From Rhodospirillaceae bacterium (lineage in GTDB: Bacteria > Pseudomonadota > Alphaproteobacteria > SHVP01): 64,000 nucleotides of DNA. The notes below the pieces were generated by a model. The model had not been told where the DNA came from. It was given only the letters and a program-made list of their open reading frames with translations, and did not search any database. Position 1 is the stretch's first letter. Every line of letters begins with the position of its first letter. This document shows positions 52,068-62,025 of this stretch, piece by piece. The stretch spans positions 174,201-238,200 of the forward strand of contig PBKD01000002.1 in the NCBI GenBank assembly GCA_002722055.1, read 5' to 3'. Position numbers and translations under genes: made by a program.

Positions 52068-52523
52068 ATGTATAAGCAACAAATAAGGTATTTAATTATA
52101 TTTTTTTTATATTTTTCCATATCTATTTTTGCTCTATCTTGTTCACCCAGCTACACTCAGCATGGCCACCTTGTCGATAATTCTGGCTACGACACTATAG
52201 TAGAAAATGGTGACAATAAAAAGACTGTAATTAATAAACTTGGCTCACCATCAAGCAAGGATCCACTCAATGAAAACACTTGGATTTATATTACATCGAT
52301 TCATGAAAAGAAACCTTTCAAATCCTCTAAAAAAATTGAACAACAAGTTTTAGCAGTGACATTTAATGAAAATGATATACTTATAAATAAAAGAATATAC
52401 ACTTTGAAAGATGGCAAGACATTAAATCTACTTGAGGACAAAACAATTACTTATGGTAAAAAAACATCTCTATTCAGAGAAATTTTTGGTAACCTTGGTA
52501 AGTACAGGCCATCACCCAAATAA
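52068..52523 (+). CDS. bamE: Outer membrane assembly lipoprotein BamE-like (SmpA/OmlA)
   Basis: A 151-residue lipoprotein. The signal ends in SIFALSC (lipobox-like Cys). The SmpA/OmlA fold is seen in the segment KKTVINKLGSPSSKDPLNEN followed by TWIYIT, then VLAVTFNENDILINKRIYT. BamE supports the BamABCDE machine that inserts outer-membrane proteins. It converges on hppA with one base between the stops and is divergent from the bc1 chaperone gene, the usual neighbourhood in this class. Confidence 0.9.
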   Translation: MYKQQIRYLIIFFLYFSISIFALSCSPSYTQHGHLVDNSGYDTIVENGDNKKTVINKLGSPSSKDPLNENTWIYITSIHEKKPFKSSKKIEQQVLAVTFNENDILINKRIYTLKDGKTLNLLEDKTITYGKKTSLFREIFGNLGKYRPSPK

Positions 52524-52524
52524 T

Positions 52525-54591
52525 TTATGCCAAAACTGCTAAAAGAAGCAATGCAACAATATTTGTTATCTTGATCATAGGGTTTACTGCAGGACCAGCT
52601 GTGTCTTTATAAGGGTCGCCCACAGTATCACCAGTAACTGCTGCCTTATGAGCTTCAGATCCCTTTCCACCATGATTCCCATCCTCAATGTATTTTTTTG
52701 CATTGTCCCATGCTCCACCTCCTGCAGTCATTGAAATAGCTACAAATATTCCAGTAACAATAACTCCAAGCAACATAGCCCCTAACGCGGCAAAAGCAGA
52801 ACCTTGATCTGCAATTAACAATATAACAACATAAAGTACAATAGGTGCTAATACCGGGAGTAAAGAAGGAATAATCATTTCCTTGATTGCTGACTTGGTA
52901 AGAAGGTCAACTGCTTTACTATAATCTGGCTTTCCCGTACCTTCCATAATGCCGTCTATTTCTTTAAATTGCCTTCTAACTTCATTTACTACCGACCCAG
53001 CAGCACGACCAACTGCTGTCATGCTTAGAGCGCCAAAAAGGTATGGGAGCAAACCGCCAATAAATAAACCTACTACCACAAATGGGTTACTTAATGAAAA
53101 ATCAACATTTACATCTGGAAAATATAAATGCAAATCTTCAGTATAAGCAGCAAATAAAACTAATGCCGCGAGACCTGCTGAACCAATCGCATAACCTTTA
53201 GTTACAGCTTTTGTTGTATTTCCAACTGCATCCAAAGCATCAGTTGTATCTCTAACATCACTATCTAACTCGGCCATTTCAGCAATCCCACCTGCATTAT
53301 CAGTAACAGGTCCATACGCATCAAGCGCAACAACAACACCAGCAAGAGCAAGCATTGTTGTTACTGCTATCGCAATACCAAAAATACCAGCCAAAAGATA
53401 TGTTGAAATGATACCTGCAACAATGATGATAGCTGGTATAGCTGTTGCCTCCATAGAGACTGCTAGGCCCTGTATAACATTTGTTCCGTGGCCAGTTGTT
53501 GATGCTTTAGCAACACTTTGTACAGGCTTGTATTGAGTGCCTGTATAATACTCAGTAACCCAAATAAGTGCACCTGTAATTAACAACCCAATAATTCCAC
53601 AATAAAATAAAGTCAACCCTGAATAAGTTTCTTCACCTGCAACAAGCTCTGAACCCATACCAATAATACTATCCGTAATAAACCACAAACCTATTGCAGA
53701 TAAAATTGCTGAAACTATAAACCCACGATAAAGAGCACCCATTATATTTTTTGATTTACCTAATCTTACAAAAAAAGTAGAAATAATTGATGCAAAAATA
53801 CAAATCCCACCAATGGCTAATGGATAAACAATCATATTTGATGATGTGAAAAGAATAGAACCAAGCACCATCGTTGCTACAATAGTTACTGCATATGTTT
53901 CAAATAAATCAGCCGCCATTCCAGCACAGTCTCCAACATTATCCCCAACATTATCAGCTATTACTGCTGGATTTCTTGGATCATCCTCGGGAATACCTGC
54001 TTCAACTTTTCCAACAAGATCTGCACCAACATCAGCACCTTTAGTAAATATACCTCCACCAAGCCTTGCAAAGATTGAGATTAATGAACCACCAAAACCG
54101 AGTGCGACCAATGGATCAATCAAGTCTCTTCCTTCAGCACCTAGAGCTAGGAGAAGAGCATAATAACCAGCACAAGATAGAAGAGCTAAACCAGCGACCA
54201 ACATACCCGTAACAGCTCCAGCTTGAAATGATACACTTAGCCCTTCAGCTAAACCTTTTCTTGCAGCCTCTGTTGTCCTTACATTTGCTCTAACAGAGAT
54301 ATTCATTCCTATATATCCAGTTACACCAGATAATATTGCACCAACGGCAAACCCACCTGCCACCTCTGCTCCTAAAATCCAAATAAGTATAAGAAATATT
54401 ACAATTCCAACTATAGATATTGTGAAATATTGTCTATTTAAATAAGCACTTGCCCCTTCTTGAATAGCTTTAGCTATTTCCTGCATTTTTTCATTTCCAG
54501 CATCTTTGGAAAGAACCATTCTACTTGCATAAACTCCATATAATAGAGCCACAATACTTGAAATTATTGAAAACCAAAGCCAATTAGACAT
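52525..54591 (-). CDS. hppA: Membrane H+-translocating pyrophosphatase, K+-independent type
   Basis: A 688-residue protein with about sixteen membrane helices that couples PPi hydrolysis to proton pumping. Catalytic motifs: [39 protein letters not shown], and near the end [19 protein letters not shown]. The residue that separates classes lies in [10 protein letters not shown]; Lys there (versus Ala) is characteristic of K+-independent H+-PPases. It heads the conserved hppA-thiL-nusB-rib group, here separated from thiL by 127 bases. It would save energy in slow-growing cells. Confidence 0.97.
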   Translation of the reverse strand: MSNWLWFSIISSIVALLYGVYASRMVLSKDAGNEKMQEIAKAIQEGASAYLNRQYFTISIVGIVIFLILIWILGAEVAGGFAVGAILSGVTGYIGMNISVRANVRTTEAARKGLAEGLSVSFQAGAVTGMLVAGLALLSCAGYYALLLALGAEGRDLIDPLVALGFGGSLISIFARLGGGIFTKGADVGADLVGKVEAGIPEDDPRNPAVIADNVGDNVGDCAGMAADLFETYAVTIVATMVLGSILFTSSNMIVYPLAIGGICIFASIISTFFVRLGKSKNIMGALYRGFIVSAILSAIGLWFITDSIIGMGSELVAGEETYSGLTLFYCGIIGLLITGALIWVTEYYTGTQYKPVQSVAKASTTGHGTNVIQGLAVSMEATAIPAIIIVAGIISTYLLAGIFGIAIAVTTMLALAGVVVALDAYGPVTDNAGGIAEMAELDSDVRDTTDALDAVGNTTKAVTKGYAIGSAGLAALVLFAAYTEDLHLYFPDVNVDFSLSNPFVVVGLFIGGLLPYLFGALSMTAVGRAAGSVVNEVRRQFKEIDGIMEGTGKPDYSKAVDLLTKSAIKEMIIPSLLPVLAPIVLYVVILLIADQGSAFAALGAMLLGVIVTGIFVAISMTAGGGAWDNAKKYIEDGNHGGKGSEAHKAAVTGDTVGDPYKDTAGPAVNPMIKITNIVALLLLAVLA

Positions 54592-54718
54592 TTAAAACCC
54601 CAGAGTAATTAAAGTTATATTTTAGATATTAAAATTCAAAAATTGAGAACATAACCAAAGAAAAGCAAATTGTACACATGTGAAACTTCAAAAAAATAAA
54701 AAAATCTATTTTTTTGTA

Positions 54719-55696
54719 TTATCGATGCTTATAACCATCAAGAATTAGATCTATTTTCTTAGACTCTTTATCAAAAACCTCAATACCTTCGCCTTGTACG
54801 ATCATCCCAATTTTAGTAATATTTACCTCCAGAAATTTGGATAAATCAAAAATTTTTGTACTATTCAGTGAATTTGATGTAAATATTATTTCATAGTCAT
54901 CACCACCATTTAATATTATATTTTTCAATTGATTTTCTGTTAAATTCAATTGACTTATGCAATTTGACACCGGTAATAAAGAATAGTTGACTTCTGCCTT
55001 CACATTTGAAGCTAAGCAAATATGATTAAGGTCAGAAATTAATCCATCGGATATGTCAATTGAAGAAGATGCCAAATTAATTAGTTCAGGTCCAAGTTTG
55101 TTTCTTGGACAGGGAAGTCTATATTTTTTTATAAAATAATTTTCTAGATCACTATTTGCTATAATATTTTTTTTTAATATTTCTAGTCCAATCTTTGCAC
55201 TTCCAATTTCTCCAGTAACATAAATATCTTCGCCTGGCATTGCACCATTTCTTCTGATTAATTTATTTTTTTCTATCACTCCAATACAAACTATATTTAT
55301 AGTAAGAGGCCCAGTAGTAGAAACTGTATCACCACCCATTAAAGAAATATTAAAATTCTTTTGCTCAATTTTTAAACTTTTTGTAAAAGATTTTATCCAC
55401 TTATCATCTGTTTCTTTAGGAAGAGCAATTGATAAAAAATAATATTTTGGAATAGCACCTTTAGAAACTATATCTGAAATATTTACCCTTATACATTTAG
55501 AGGCTATATCTTCTGGATCATCATTAGAAAAAAAGTGAACTTCACTTATCAGCATATCGGTTGAAACAATAAAATGATAACCCTTTGCCTTGGAAAGAAC
55601 AGCAACATCGTCAGTAAGACCAAAAGAACCTTTATCTCTTGCTAAAGGAGAAAAAAAATCCGATATTATTTCAAATTCATTTCTATTCTTTTTCAT
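54719..55696 (-). CDS. thiL: Thiamine-monophosphate kinase
   Basis: A 325-residue ATP enzyme that makes thiamine diphosphate from the monophosphate. The N-terminal FSPLARDKGSFGLTDDVAVL shows the acidic metal sites, with VSTDMLISEVHF, NISLMGGDTVST and ILNGGDDYEIIFTS as family blocks. ISDGLISDLNHIC is also typical. It ends a conserved rib/nusB run, ten bases after nusB. Length is normal. Confidence 0.95.
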   Translation of the reverse strand: MKKNRNEFEIISDFFSPLARDKGSFGLTDDVAVLSKAKGYHFIVSTDMLISEVHFFSNDDPEDIASKCIRVNISDIVSKGAIPKYYFLSIALPKETDDKWIKSFTKSLKIEQKNFNISLMGGDTVSTTGPLTINIVCIGVIEKNKLIRRNGAMPGEDIYVTGEIGSAKIGLEILKKNIIANSDLENYFIKKYRLPCPRNKLGPELINLASSSIDISDGLISDLNHICLASNVKAEVNYSLLPVSNCISQLNLTENQLKNIILNGGDDYEIIFTSNSLNSTKIFDLSKFLEVNITKIGMIVQGEGIEVFDKESKKIDLILDGYKHR

Positions 55697-55705
55697 AAAA
55701 AAGTC

Positions 55706-56176
55706 TCAAGAAAATTCATTTTCTCTGATTTTTCTTGCCAAACCATCAATAACACCATTTGCTAATAATGGTTGCTGATCATCAAAAAATGCATTAGTGA
55801 GGTTAACATATTCATTGATAATAACTTTAGCGGGAATTTCAGCAAATTCCAATAGCTCACATGTAGCTAACCTCAAGATGGCAGCAAGTATTAGTTCAAG
55901 TCTATCTAATTTATTGTTTTGCAAATAATCAGATATGAGTTTGTCTATCGACTCCAATGATTTAGATAAATGATTAACCAAATTTTCAAAAAAAACTAAA
56001 TCCATATCATCTCTCTGATTTTCATATAATAAATGATTATTAGATTGATTAAATTCCTCAATAATTTTTGGAAATGTAATATCATCAAAGTTCTTCTTGT
56101 ATAATAACTGAACAGCAACTAATCTTGATAAAGACTTACCAATATTCAAATTATTTTTAGAATTATTTATTTTCAT
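55706..56176 (-). CDS. nusB: Transcription antitermination protein NusB
   Basis: A 156-residue all-helical RNA-binding protein. SRLVAVQLLYKKNFD at the start and ILAAILRLATCELLEFAEIP, VIINEYVNLTNAFFDDQQP and ANGVIDGLARKI near the end are the conserved NusB blocks. With NusE it binds boxA of rRNA leader transcripts. It begins directly at the ribH stop (TAAATG), and is followed by thiL after ten bases. Confidence 0.95.
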   Translation of the reverse strand: MKINNSKNNLNIGKSLSRLVAVQLLYKKNFDDITFPKIIEEFNQSNNHLLYENQRDDMDLVFFENLVNHLSKSLESIDKLISDYLQNNKLDRLELILAAILRLATCELLEFAEIPAKVIINEYVNLTNAFFDDQQPLLANGVIDGLARKIRENEFS

Positions 56177-56638
56177 TTATCGAATTCTATAAGTTTTTTT
56201 TATCTTTACCAAAGCTAAAGTAGCCTTTGCGGCACTCCCTCCTTTATTCCCTTTATCCACATGAGCTCTGTTATTTGCTTGTTCAATATTTTCACATGTA
56301 AGAATTCCATTTCCTAGACAAAGATTATTTTTGATTGATAAATAATTTAACCATCGTATACTTTCTGAGCATACATAATCATAATGCGAAGTTTCACCTC
56401 TAATTACACAACCTAATGCAATAAAACCATCATACCCAACCTGCTTACTGCTATTAACATTATTGCTAATAATAATATTCATAGCTTGTGCAATCTCCAA
56501 AGCTCCCGGAACAGAGACTATTTCAAATGATATATTTTCTGATTCTAATTCTTTTTTTGCCCCTAAGAGTAATTGATCAGAAATTTCTGAATAAAAACGA
56601 GATTCAACAATTAAAATTTTCAATTTTTTTTCCATCAA
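56177..56638 (-). CDS. ribH: 6,7-dimethyl-8-ribityllumazine synthase
   Basis: A 153-residue enzyme that condenses the pyrimidine and butanone phosphate precursors in riboflavin synthesis. The substrate-binding motifs are ESRFYSEISDQLL, VPGALEIAQAM, GCVIRGETSHYDYVC and the C-terminal AHVDKGNKGGSAAKATL. It forms icosahedral or pentameric shells. Six bases separate it from ribBX and none from nusB. Confidence 0.96.
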   Translation of the reverse strand: MMEKKLKILIVESRFYSEISDQLLLGAKKELESENISFEIVSVPGALEIAQAMNIIISNNVNSSKQVGYDGFIALGCVIRGETSHYDYVCSESIRWLNYLSIKNNLCLGNGILTCENIEQANNRAHVDKGNKGGSAAKATLALVKIKKTYRIR

Positions 56639-56644
56639 AATATT

Positions 56645-57748
56645 TCATAATTCAATAGCTATTCTGTCAACTATACTTAAGCCATGTCCATCTAAACCTA
56701 TTATAGTTCGATCACTATTTGATAATAAGATCATTTTTTTTACACCCAAATCTGCAAGAATTTGTGCTCCTACTCCATAATCTCTTAATGGTTGTTTTTT
56801 TACATCTTCTCCCAGCTCAAATAAAACTCTTTCGGACAAACTAGTCGGCCTTGCATCTCTAATTAATACAACGATCCCCTTACCTTTTGCCCCCACCATT
56901 TTTAGTGCAGCTGAAAGCTCATCACCCATTCCACTTTTCTCACCCAACAAATCTTTCATTATATTAAACAGATGAACTCTTACCAAAACTGGTTCTTCAT
57001 CATTGATTAGACCTTTAACTAGTGCAATGTGCTCTGTCTTATCAATAGTATTTTTAAAGATTAACATTTTCCAATCATCACCATAAATTGAATTAAATGG
57101 CCTCTCAATTATTCTTTCTACTATTGTGTCATTCGATCTTCTAAAAGCTATAAGCTCTGCAATGCTAGCAATTTTTAAATTATGAAATTTAGCAAACTTA
57201 ATTAGATCTGGCATTCTAGCCATAGAACCATCATCATTCATAATTTCACATATAACCCCTGAAGGGTTCAAACCTGCAAGTCGTGCTATATCAACTGCAG
57301 CTTCCGTATGACCACTTCTTACTAAAACACCACCCTCCCTTGCAATCAAAGGGAAAACATGTCCAGGAGTCGATATATCAGATGGGCCACAGTTTCCATC
57401 TATTGCTACCTGAATAGTCTTATATCTGTCTGAAGCAGATATTCCTGTTGTTACACCTTCCCTAGCTTCAATTGAAACAGTAAATGCAGTTTCAAATTTA
57501 CTTTGGTTTTTTCTCGCCATGAGTGGAAGATTAAGATCTGAGCACCTTTTTTCAGTTAAGGCTAAACAAATTAGTCCTCTAGCAAATTTTGCCATAAAGT
57601 TAATTGAATCAGGTTTTGCTTTTTCAGCAGGAATAATTAAATCACCTTCGTTCTCTCTATCTTCGTCATCAACCAAGATAAACATACGACCATTTTTAGC
57701 CTCTTCTATAATTTCTTCAGCTGAACATAAGTAATTATTTTTTTTCAT
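56645..57748 (-). CDS. 3,4-dihydroxy-2-butanone 4-phosphate synthase with degenerate GTP cyclohydrolase II domain (RibBX type)
   Basis: A 367-residue protein. Residues 1-205 form an intact RibB domain with the acidic loop VDDEDRENEGDLII, TGISASDRYKTI, and HVFPLIAREGGVLVRSGHTE. The remaining 160 residues align by position with GTP cyclohydrolase II but lack the zinc-binding cysteines and the usual catalytic motif near the RDARPTSLSER region. This matches the RibBX variant known from proteobacteria, in which the second domain is not a working cyclohydrolase. A separate RibA must therefore exist elsewhere in the genome. It is flanked by ribE and ribH. Confidence 0.9.
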   Translation of the reverse strand: MKKNNYLCSAEEIIEEAKNGRMFILVDDEDRENEGDLIIPAEKAKPDSINFMAKFARGLICLALTEKRCSDLNLPLMARKNQSKFETAFTVSIEAREGVTTGISASDRYKTIQVAIDGNCGPSDISTPGHVFPLIAREGGVLVRSGHTEAAVDIARLAGLNPSGVICEIMNDDGSMARMPDLIKFAKFHNLKIASIAELIAFRRSNDTIVERIIERPFNSIYGDDWKMLIFKNTIDKTEHIALVKGLINDEEPVLVRVHLFNIMKDLLGEKSGMGDELSAALKMVGAKGKGIVVLIRDARPTSLSERVLFELGEDVKKQPLRDYGVGAQILADLGVKKMILLSNSDRTIIGLDGHGLSIVDRIAIEL

Positions 57749-57761
57749 ATCAATATTAAGA

Positions 57762-58346
57762 TTAATTATTATTCATTTGATAAATATATCTTGCAAACAT
57801 ATCAACCTCAATATTAGCAAGCTGACCAATATCTATGCTTCCTAGAGTAGTTTTTTTCTGCGTATGGTCAATAATATTTACAGTAAAATCATTTTTATTG
57901 GAGTCATTGATAGTCAGGGAAACCCCATCAATAGTAACTGATCCTTTTGGCGCTAGATACTTTTGTAACTCTTTATTCTGCTGAAATGTAAGAATTATTG
58001 AACCCGCATCTTGTTTCTTATGTAGTAACTTTATAGTTCCATCAATGTGGCCCGTGACAAAATGACCCCCTATCTCATCTCCAACCTTAAGGCCTTTTTC
58101 TAAATTAATTAAACTACCTTCAGACCAGGAAGTAATATTTGTTTTTGAAATAGTTTCATTGGAAACCTCCACTGAAAAAAAATTCTCTTTAGAATCCACA
58201 ATTGTAAGGCATGGGCCAGAACAAGCTACAGATGAACCAATCGATAAATCTGCATGACTAAAATTTGTTTTAATTGTTAACTTTAAATCATTTCTTTTAG
58301 AAATTTCTTCAATTCTTCCAATATCGGTGATTATTCCTGTAAACAT
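57762..58346 (-). CDS. ribE: Riboflavin synthase alpha subunit
   Basis: A 194-residue trimeric enzyme that dismutates two lumazines to riboflavin. It starts MFTGIITDIGRIEEI and has two homologous lumazine-binding repeats; SSVACSGPCLTIVD in the first matches SVTIDGVSLTIND in the second, and GDEIGGHFVTGHIDG marks the junction. It lies between ribD and ribBX. Length is normal. Confidence 0.95.
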   Translation of the reverse strand: MFTGIITDIGRIEEISKRNDLKLTIKTNFSHADLSIGSSVACSGPCLTIVDSKENFFSVEVSNETISKTNITSWSEGSLINLEKGLKVGDEIGGHFVTGHIDGTIKLLHKKQDAGSIILTFQQNKELQKYLAPKGSVTIDGVSLTINDSNKNDFTVNIIDHTQKKTTLGSIDIGQLANIEVDMFARYIYQMNNN

Positions 58347-58351
58347 GATTA

Positions 58352-59431
58352 TTATAATACCTTATAAGTTTCAATTATATTTTCATCAAATTCTTCTATT
58401 CTAATTAGCTTAAATTGCAGTCTATCTGATAAACTGCTAACATTAATGCTCTCTATTGCTGACATACCATCTCCGCCAATTACTGAAGGGGCTCGATAGA
58501 TAACTAATCTATCAATCAATTTCTCATTCATTAAAGCTGAAGATAGGTTTCCACCACTTTCAACCAAGACGCGCATAATCCCATTACCGGATAACGAGGA
58601 AAAAACCTGTTTTAAATTCACACCATAACCAAATCTATCGTTATTTACATTAATTATCTTTACACCAAGATCAATCGATTCCTGATTTATTTTTTCATTT
58701 ATGGGTATAGATGTGAAAATCCATACTGGTATATTTGAAACATTCTTAAAAATTTCTAAATTGTTTGGGACCCTTCTAAACGCATCCAAAATAATTCTAA
58801 TAGGTGAATATTTTATCATTCCAGGCAATCGACAAGTTAGGGAAGGGTTATCATTTATAGCAGTAGTTGATGAAATAATTATTGCATCGCTTCTTGCTCT
58901 CAGCATATGGGAGTGGTCGCGTGCTGCCTTGGAGGTAATCCACTTGCTTTCACCTGTCCTAGTGGCAATCTTACTATCAATTGAATTTGCTATTTTTAAA
59001 GTAGTAAATGGAAGATTATGAAGCTTATTTTTAAAATAACCCTCATTAACTTCAATAGCTTCTTTTTCAAGAACTCCGAAACTTACTTTTATGCCTGAAT
59101 TTCTTAATCTACTTATACCTTTTCCTGATACTCTTTTATCAGGATCTAAAGTAGCGACAACTACCTCTCTTACACCTGCAGAAATTAATGCATCACAACA
59201 TGGGGCAGTTTCACCAAAATGATTACATGGCTCGAGAGTAACATAAACGGTAGAGCCTTTTGCTTTATTGCCTGCCATTTCTAATGCAATAGTCTCAGCA
59301 TGAGGCCGACCACCCTTTGCGGTTACGCCCCTCCCAACTATAATATTTTTGTTAACAATAACACAGCCTACTGAAGGATTTGGGCAAGTAAGCCCTAAAC
59401 CTCTAGTTGAAATATTAATTGCATGCTGCAT
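58352..59431 (-). CDS. ribD: Bifunctional riboflavin deaminase-reductase
   Basis: A 359-residue enzyme with an N-terminal deaminase domain (zinc site GGRPHAETIALEM and LEPCNHFGETAPCCDALI) and a C-terminal NADPH reductase domain (from about 150, FTTLKIANSIDSKIATRTGE; VESGGNLSSALMNEKLIDRL). It performs two steps of riboflavin synthesis. The C-terminus is complete. It starts 10 bases after nrdR and six bases before ribE. Confidence 0.95.
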   Translation of the reverse strand: MQHAINISTRGLGLTCPNPSVGCVIVNKNIIVGRGVTAKGGRPHAETIALEMAGNKAKGSTVYVTLEPCNHFGETAPCCDALISAGVREVVVATLDPDKRVSGKGISRLRNSGIKVSFGVLEKEAIEVNEGYFKNKLHNLPFTTLKIANSIDSKIATRTGESKWITSKAARDHSHMLRARSDAIIISSTTAINDNPSLTCRLPGMIKYSPIRIILDAFRRVPNNLEIFKNVSNIPVWIFTSIPINEKINQESIDLGVKIINVNNDRFGYGVNLKQVFSSLSGNGIMRVLVESGGNLSSALMNEKLIDRLVIYRAPSVIGGDGMSAIESINVSSLSDRLQFKLIRIEEFDENIIETYKVL

Positions 59432-59441
59432 ATATTTTGAG

Positions 59442-59915
59442 TCATTCGAGAAGGTCGTCTTCTATACCTCCACCCATTTTACCAACAAATGTTTCAAAGT
59501 CTCTAGCCTCTCTGAAATTTCTATATACGGAGGCAAATCTTACATAGGCAACTTGATCTAGATTAGCTAAACCCTCCATTACTAATTCTCCTATAGTATC
59601 ACTAGAGATATCACTTTCACCTAAACTTTCTAATCTTCTAACAATACCATTAATCATCCTATCAATTCTTTCAGCCTCAACGGGTCTTTTTCTGGTAGCT
59701 ATAAATATTGATCTAGATAATTTATCCCTGTCAAAAGGGGCATGTTGACCGTTTTTCTTAGCAACAGTAAGTTCCCTTAGTTGCACTCTCTCAAATGTAG
59801 TGAACCTTGAACCACAACCAGGACAAAACCTTCTTCGTCTTATTGCTGAGTGATCCTCCGCTGGTCTTGAGTCTTTTACTTGTGTATCATCATTACCACA
59901 AAATGGGCAGCGCAT
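59442..59915 (-). CDS. nrdR: Transcriptional repressor NrdR
   Basis: A 157-residue repressor of ribonucleotide reductase genes. It starts [20 protein letters not shown] with a zinc ribbon completed by [16 protein letters not shown]. The ATP-cone domain follows (about 45-140: [39 protein letters not shown]). It overlaps the rpiB stop by one base (TAATG). Length is standard. Confidence 0.97.
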   Translation of the reverse strand: MRCPFCGNDDTQVKDSRPAEDHSAIRRRRFCPGCGSRFTTFERVQLRELTVAKKNGQHAPFDRDKLSRSIFIATRKRPVEAERIDRMINGIVRRLESLGESDISSDTIGELVMEGLANLDQVAYVRFASVYRNFREARDFETFVGKMGGGIEDDLLE

Positions 59916-60373
59916 TATTCAAACCTCTCTATTTTCGTTAAATCAATTTTTTTAACTCGATTTAAATGTCTTCCTCCTTCAAAACGTGTGTTAATAAATG
60001 TATCAACACACCTTTTGGCTATATCTACTTCTATAGTTCTTGCACCTAATGCCATGATATTAGCATCATTGTGAGATCTCGCTAGTCTAGCAGTTTCAAT
60101 ATCGTAACATAATGCAGCACGAATACCATTATGTCTATTTGCAGCCATGGAGATACCTAAACCTGTGCCACAAAAAATTAGTCCAAAATTAGCATCACCC
60201 TTCAAAAGTTCTACTGCCGCTAAATGACCAAAGTCTGGGTAGTCTACAGGATCTAAATTATTTGTTCCAATATCTAATACTTTATGACCATTTTTTGACA
60301 TTTCATCACCAATAATTTTCTTTAAATTATACCCAGCGTGATCTGAAGCTATAATAATTGTTTTTGCTATCAT
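59915..60373 (-). CDS. rpiB: Ribose-5-phosphate isomerase B
   Basis: A 152-residue isomerase of the pentose phosphate pathway. [32 protein letters not shown] and [20 protein letters not shown] contain the phosphate-binding and catalytic Cys sites, and [19 protein letters not shown] the C-terminal block. The ATG at 60373 fits the family start; a TTG at 60391 is an alternative. In relatives glyA often lies between this gene and nrdR; here they overlap by one base. Confidence 0.93.
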   Translation of the reverse strand: MIAKTIIIASDHAGYNLKKIIGDEMSKNGHKVLDIGTNNLDPVDYPDFGHLAAVELLKGDANFGLIFCGTGLGISMAANRHNGIRAALCYDIETARLARSHNDANIMALGARTIEVDIAKRCVDTFINTRFEGGRHLNRVKKIDLTKIERFE

Positions 60374-60517
60374 GTGGGTCAACTCGTTCAATTTCGATAG
60401 TGTAATTTAAAGTAAGATTATATCAAGTTGAATATAGTTTCTATATTTACTACTAATTTCTCAATAAATTAATTTAAATTAGATAAAATCATTAATAAAT
60501 TGACTAAAATATAGACT

Positions 60518-61252
60518 TTAGCCCCCTAAAAACATCTTACCTATTTCTTCACTACTAAGAAGATTTTTCCCGGTATCCTCAAATCTGTTCTTACCCATCA
60601 CTAAAACATATGCTCTATCAGCAAAAGATAATGCCTCTTTTGCATTTTGCTCAACCATTAAAATGGATACTCCAAGTTTATTTATTTCTATAACCTTATC
60701 AAAAATTAATTCAGTAAACTTAGGAGATAAACCTGCTGTTGGTTCATCTAATAGTAGTAAATCAGGATCTAACATTAATGCCCTTCCAATCGCCACCATT
60801 TGTCTTTGACCACCAGATAAATTCATTGCTGATTGCTTCTGTTTTTCTTTAAGAGGCGGAAATATTTGATATATTTTTTCAATAGAGTTTTTTAAATCAT
60901 ATTTACTCTTTTTTTTGTTATACGCACCCATCTCTAAATTTTCGTGGACTGATAAAGAGGAGAATACATTATTTTCTTGCGGTACATAACCAATTTTAAA
61001 ACTTGTTATTTTATCCGTTCGTAAATTTGTTATTTCTTTCCCTTTAAACACTATTGAACCGGAAGCTATATCTACCAGACCACAAATAGATTTCATAGTT
61101 GTTGATTTACCTGAACCATTTGGGCCAATTATAACAACAATCTCCCTTTTTTTTACATAAAGAGAGATACCATTTAGTATATTTACACCACCATATCCTC
61201 CAAAAATATTGTTAATGGACAAAATTTTATTGTTTCCTTCATTTTGTTCCAA
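60518..61252 (-). CDS. ABC transporter ATP-binding protein, LivF-like
   Basis: A 244-residue ATPase of a branched-chain amino acid-type importer. Walker A GPNGSGKSTTMKSI, Q-loop region GYVPQENNVFSSLS, signature NLSGGQRQMVAIGRAL, Walker B LLLLDEPTAGLSP and VEQNAKEALSF are all present. TTG start overlapping the LivG gene by 14 bases, with AAGGA ahead. It makes a pair with LivG; no permease or binding-protein gene lies near, so the other parts are encoded elsewhere. Confidence 0.9.
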   Translation of the reverse strand: MEQNEGNNKILSINNIFGGYGGVNILNGISLYVKKREIVVIIGPNGSGKSTTMKSICGLVDIASGSIVFKGKEITNLRTDKITSFKIGYVPQENNVFSSLSVHENLEMGAYNKKKSKYDLKNSIEKIYQIFPPLKEKQKQSAMNLSGGQRQMVAIGRALMLDPDLLLLDEPTAGLSPKFTELIFDKVIEINKLGVSILMVEQNAKEALSFADRAYVLVMGKNRFEDTGKNLLSSEEIGKMFLGG

Positions 61253-62021
61253 GATAAGCTTCCTTAACTAAATTATTAGCCCTAATTTTTTCAATATCAC
61301 CCATAGCCAAAACAGAACCTTCTGCCATTACGATAATAGGATCACACAAAGAAGATATTAAATCCATATCATGTTCAATAATACAAAATGTATAACCTCT
61401 TTCTTTATTTAATTTTTTTATAAACCCAGATAATTTCTTCATTAGACTTGGATTTACCCCAGCACCGGGCTCATCAAGTAAAATAACTTTTGGATCAGTC
61501 ATCATAACTTTTCCTAACTCCAGTAATTTTTTTTGACCACCTGATAACTCACCTGCATATTTTCTTGCTAAGTTAGAAATCTCCAGGAAATCTAATACAC
61601 CTTGTGCTTGCAAAAAAATTTTTTTTTCATCATCTTTGATTTTTTTTGATCCCATTAATGTTAAAATTAAATTCTCACCAACCTGATTTATAGGAACAGC
61701 CATTAAGTTATCTAAAACTGTCATGCGTTCAAATGATGCAGGAATTTGGAAGGTTCTTATTAAACCATTTTTGAATAATTTATGTGTTGAAAAATTTGTA
61801 ACATTTTTTCCATCTAAGATAACTTGACCACTATCAGATTTAAAAAAACCAGTAATTACATTAAATAGTGTAGTTTTACCTGCTCCATTTGGACCTATTA
61901 ATCCAGTTATACTCTCTGACTTTATATCAAAACTTGTTTCGTTTAGAGCTTTAAGCCCTCCAAAGCTCTTACATATTGACCTTATTGACAGAATAGAATC
62001 ATCATTATTTAATTTTTTCAT
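61239..62021 (-). CDS. ABC transporter ATP-binding protein, LivG-like
   Basis: A 260-residue ATPase from the chosen ATG. Walker A GPNGAGKTTLFNVITGF with FKSDSGQVILDGKNV, signature ELSGGQKKLLELGKVMM, Walker B VILLDEPGAGVNPSLMKKL and IIEHDMDLI are typical of LivG. The longer open frame starting at 62066 would overlap the small DUF6898 gene by 41 bases; the shorter start leaves four bases. It works with LivF in import of branched-chain amino acids or related compounds. Confidence 0.88.
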   Translation of the reverse strand: MKKLNNDDSILSIRSICKSFGGLKALNETSFDIKSESITGLIGPNGAGKTTLFNVITGFFKSDSGQVILDGKNVTNFSTHKLFKNGLIRTFQIPASFERMTVLDNLMAVPINQVGENLILTLMGSKKIKDDEKKIFLQAQGVLDFLEISNLARKYAGELSGGQKKLLELGKVMMTDPKVILLDEPGAGVNPSLMKKLSGFIKKLNKERGYTFCIIEHDMDLISSLCDPIIVMAEGSVLAMGDIEKIRANNLVKEAYLGTK

Positions 62022-62025
62022 TGCT

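Noticed and set aside
56645..57748. Annotation as a fully bifunctional RibBA
   Set aside because: The cyclohydrolase zinc cysteines are not present in the C-terminal half.
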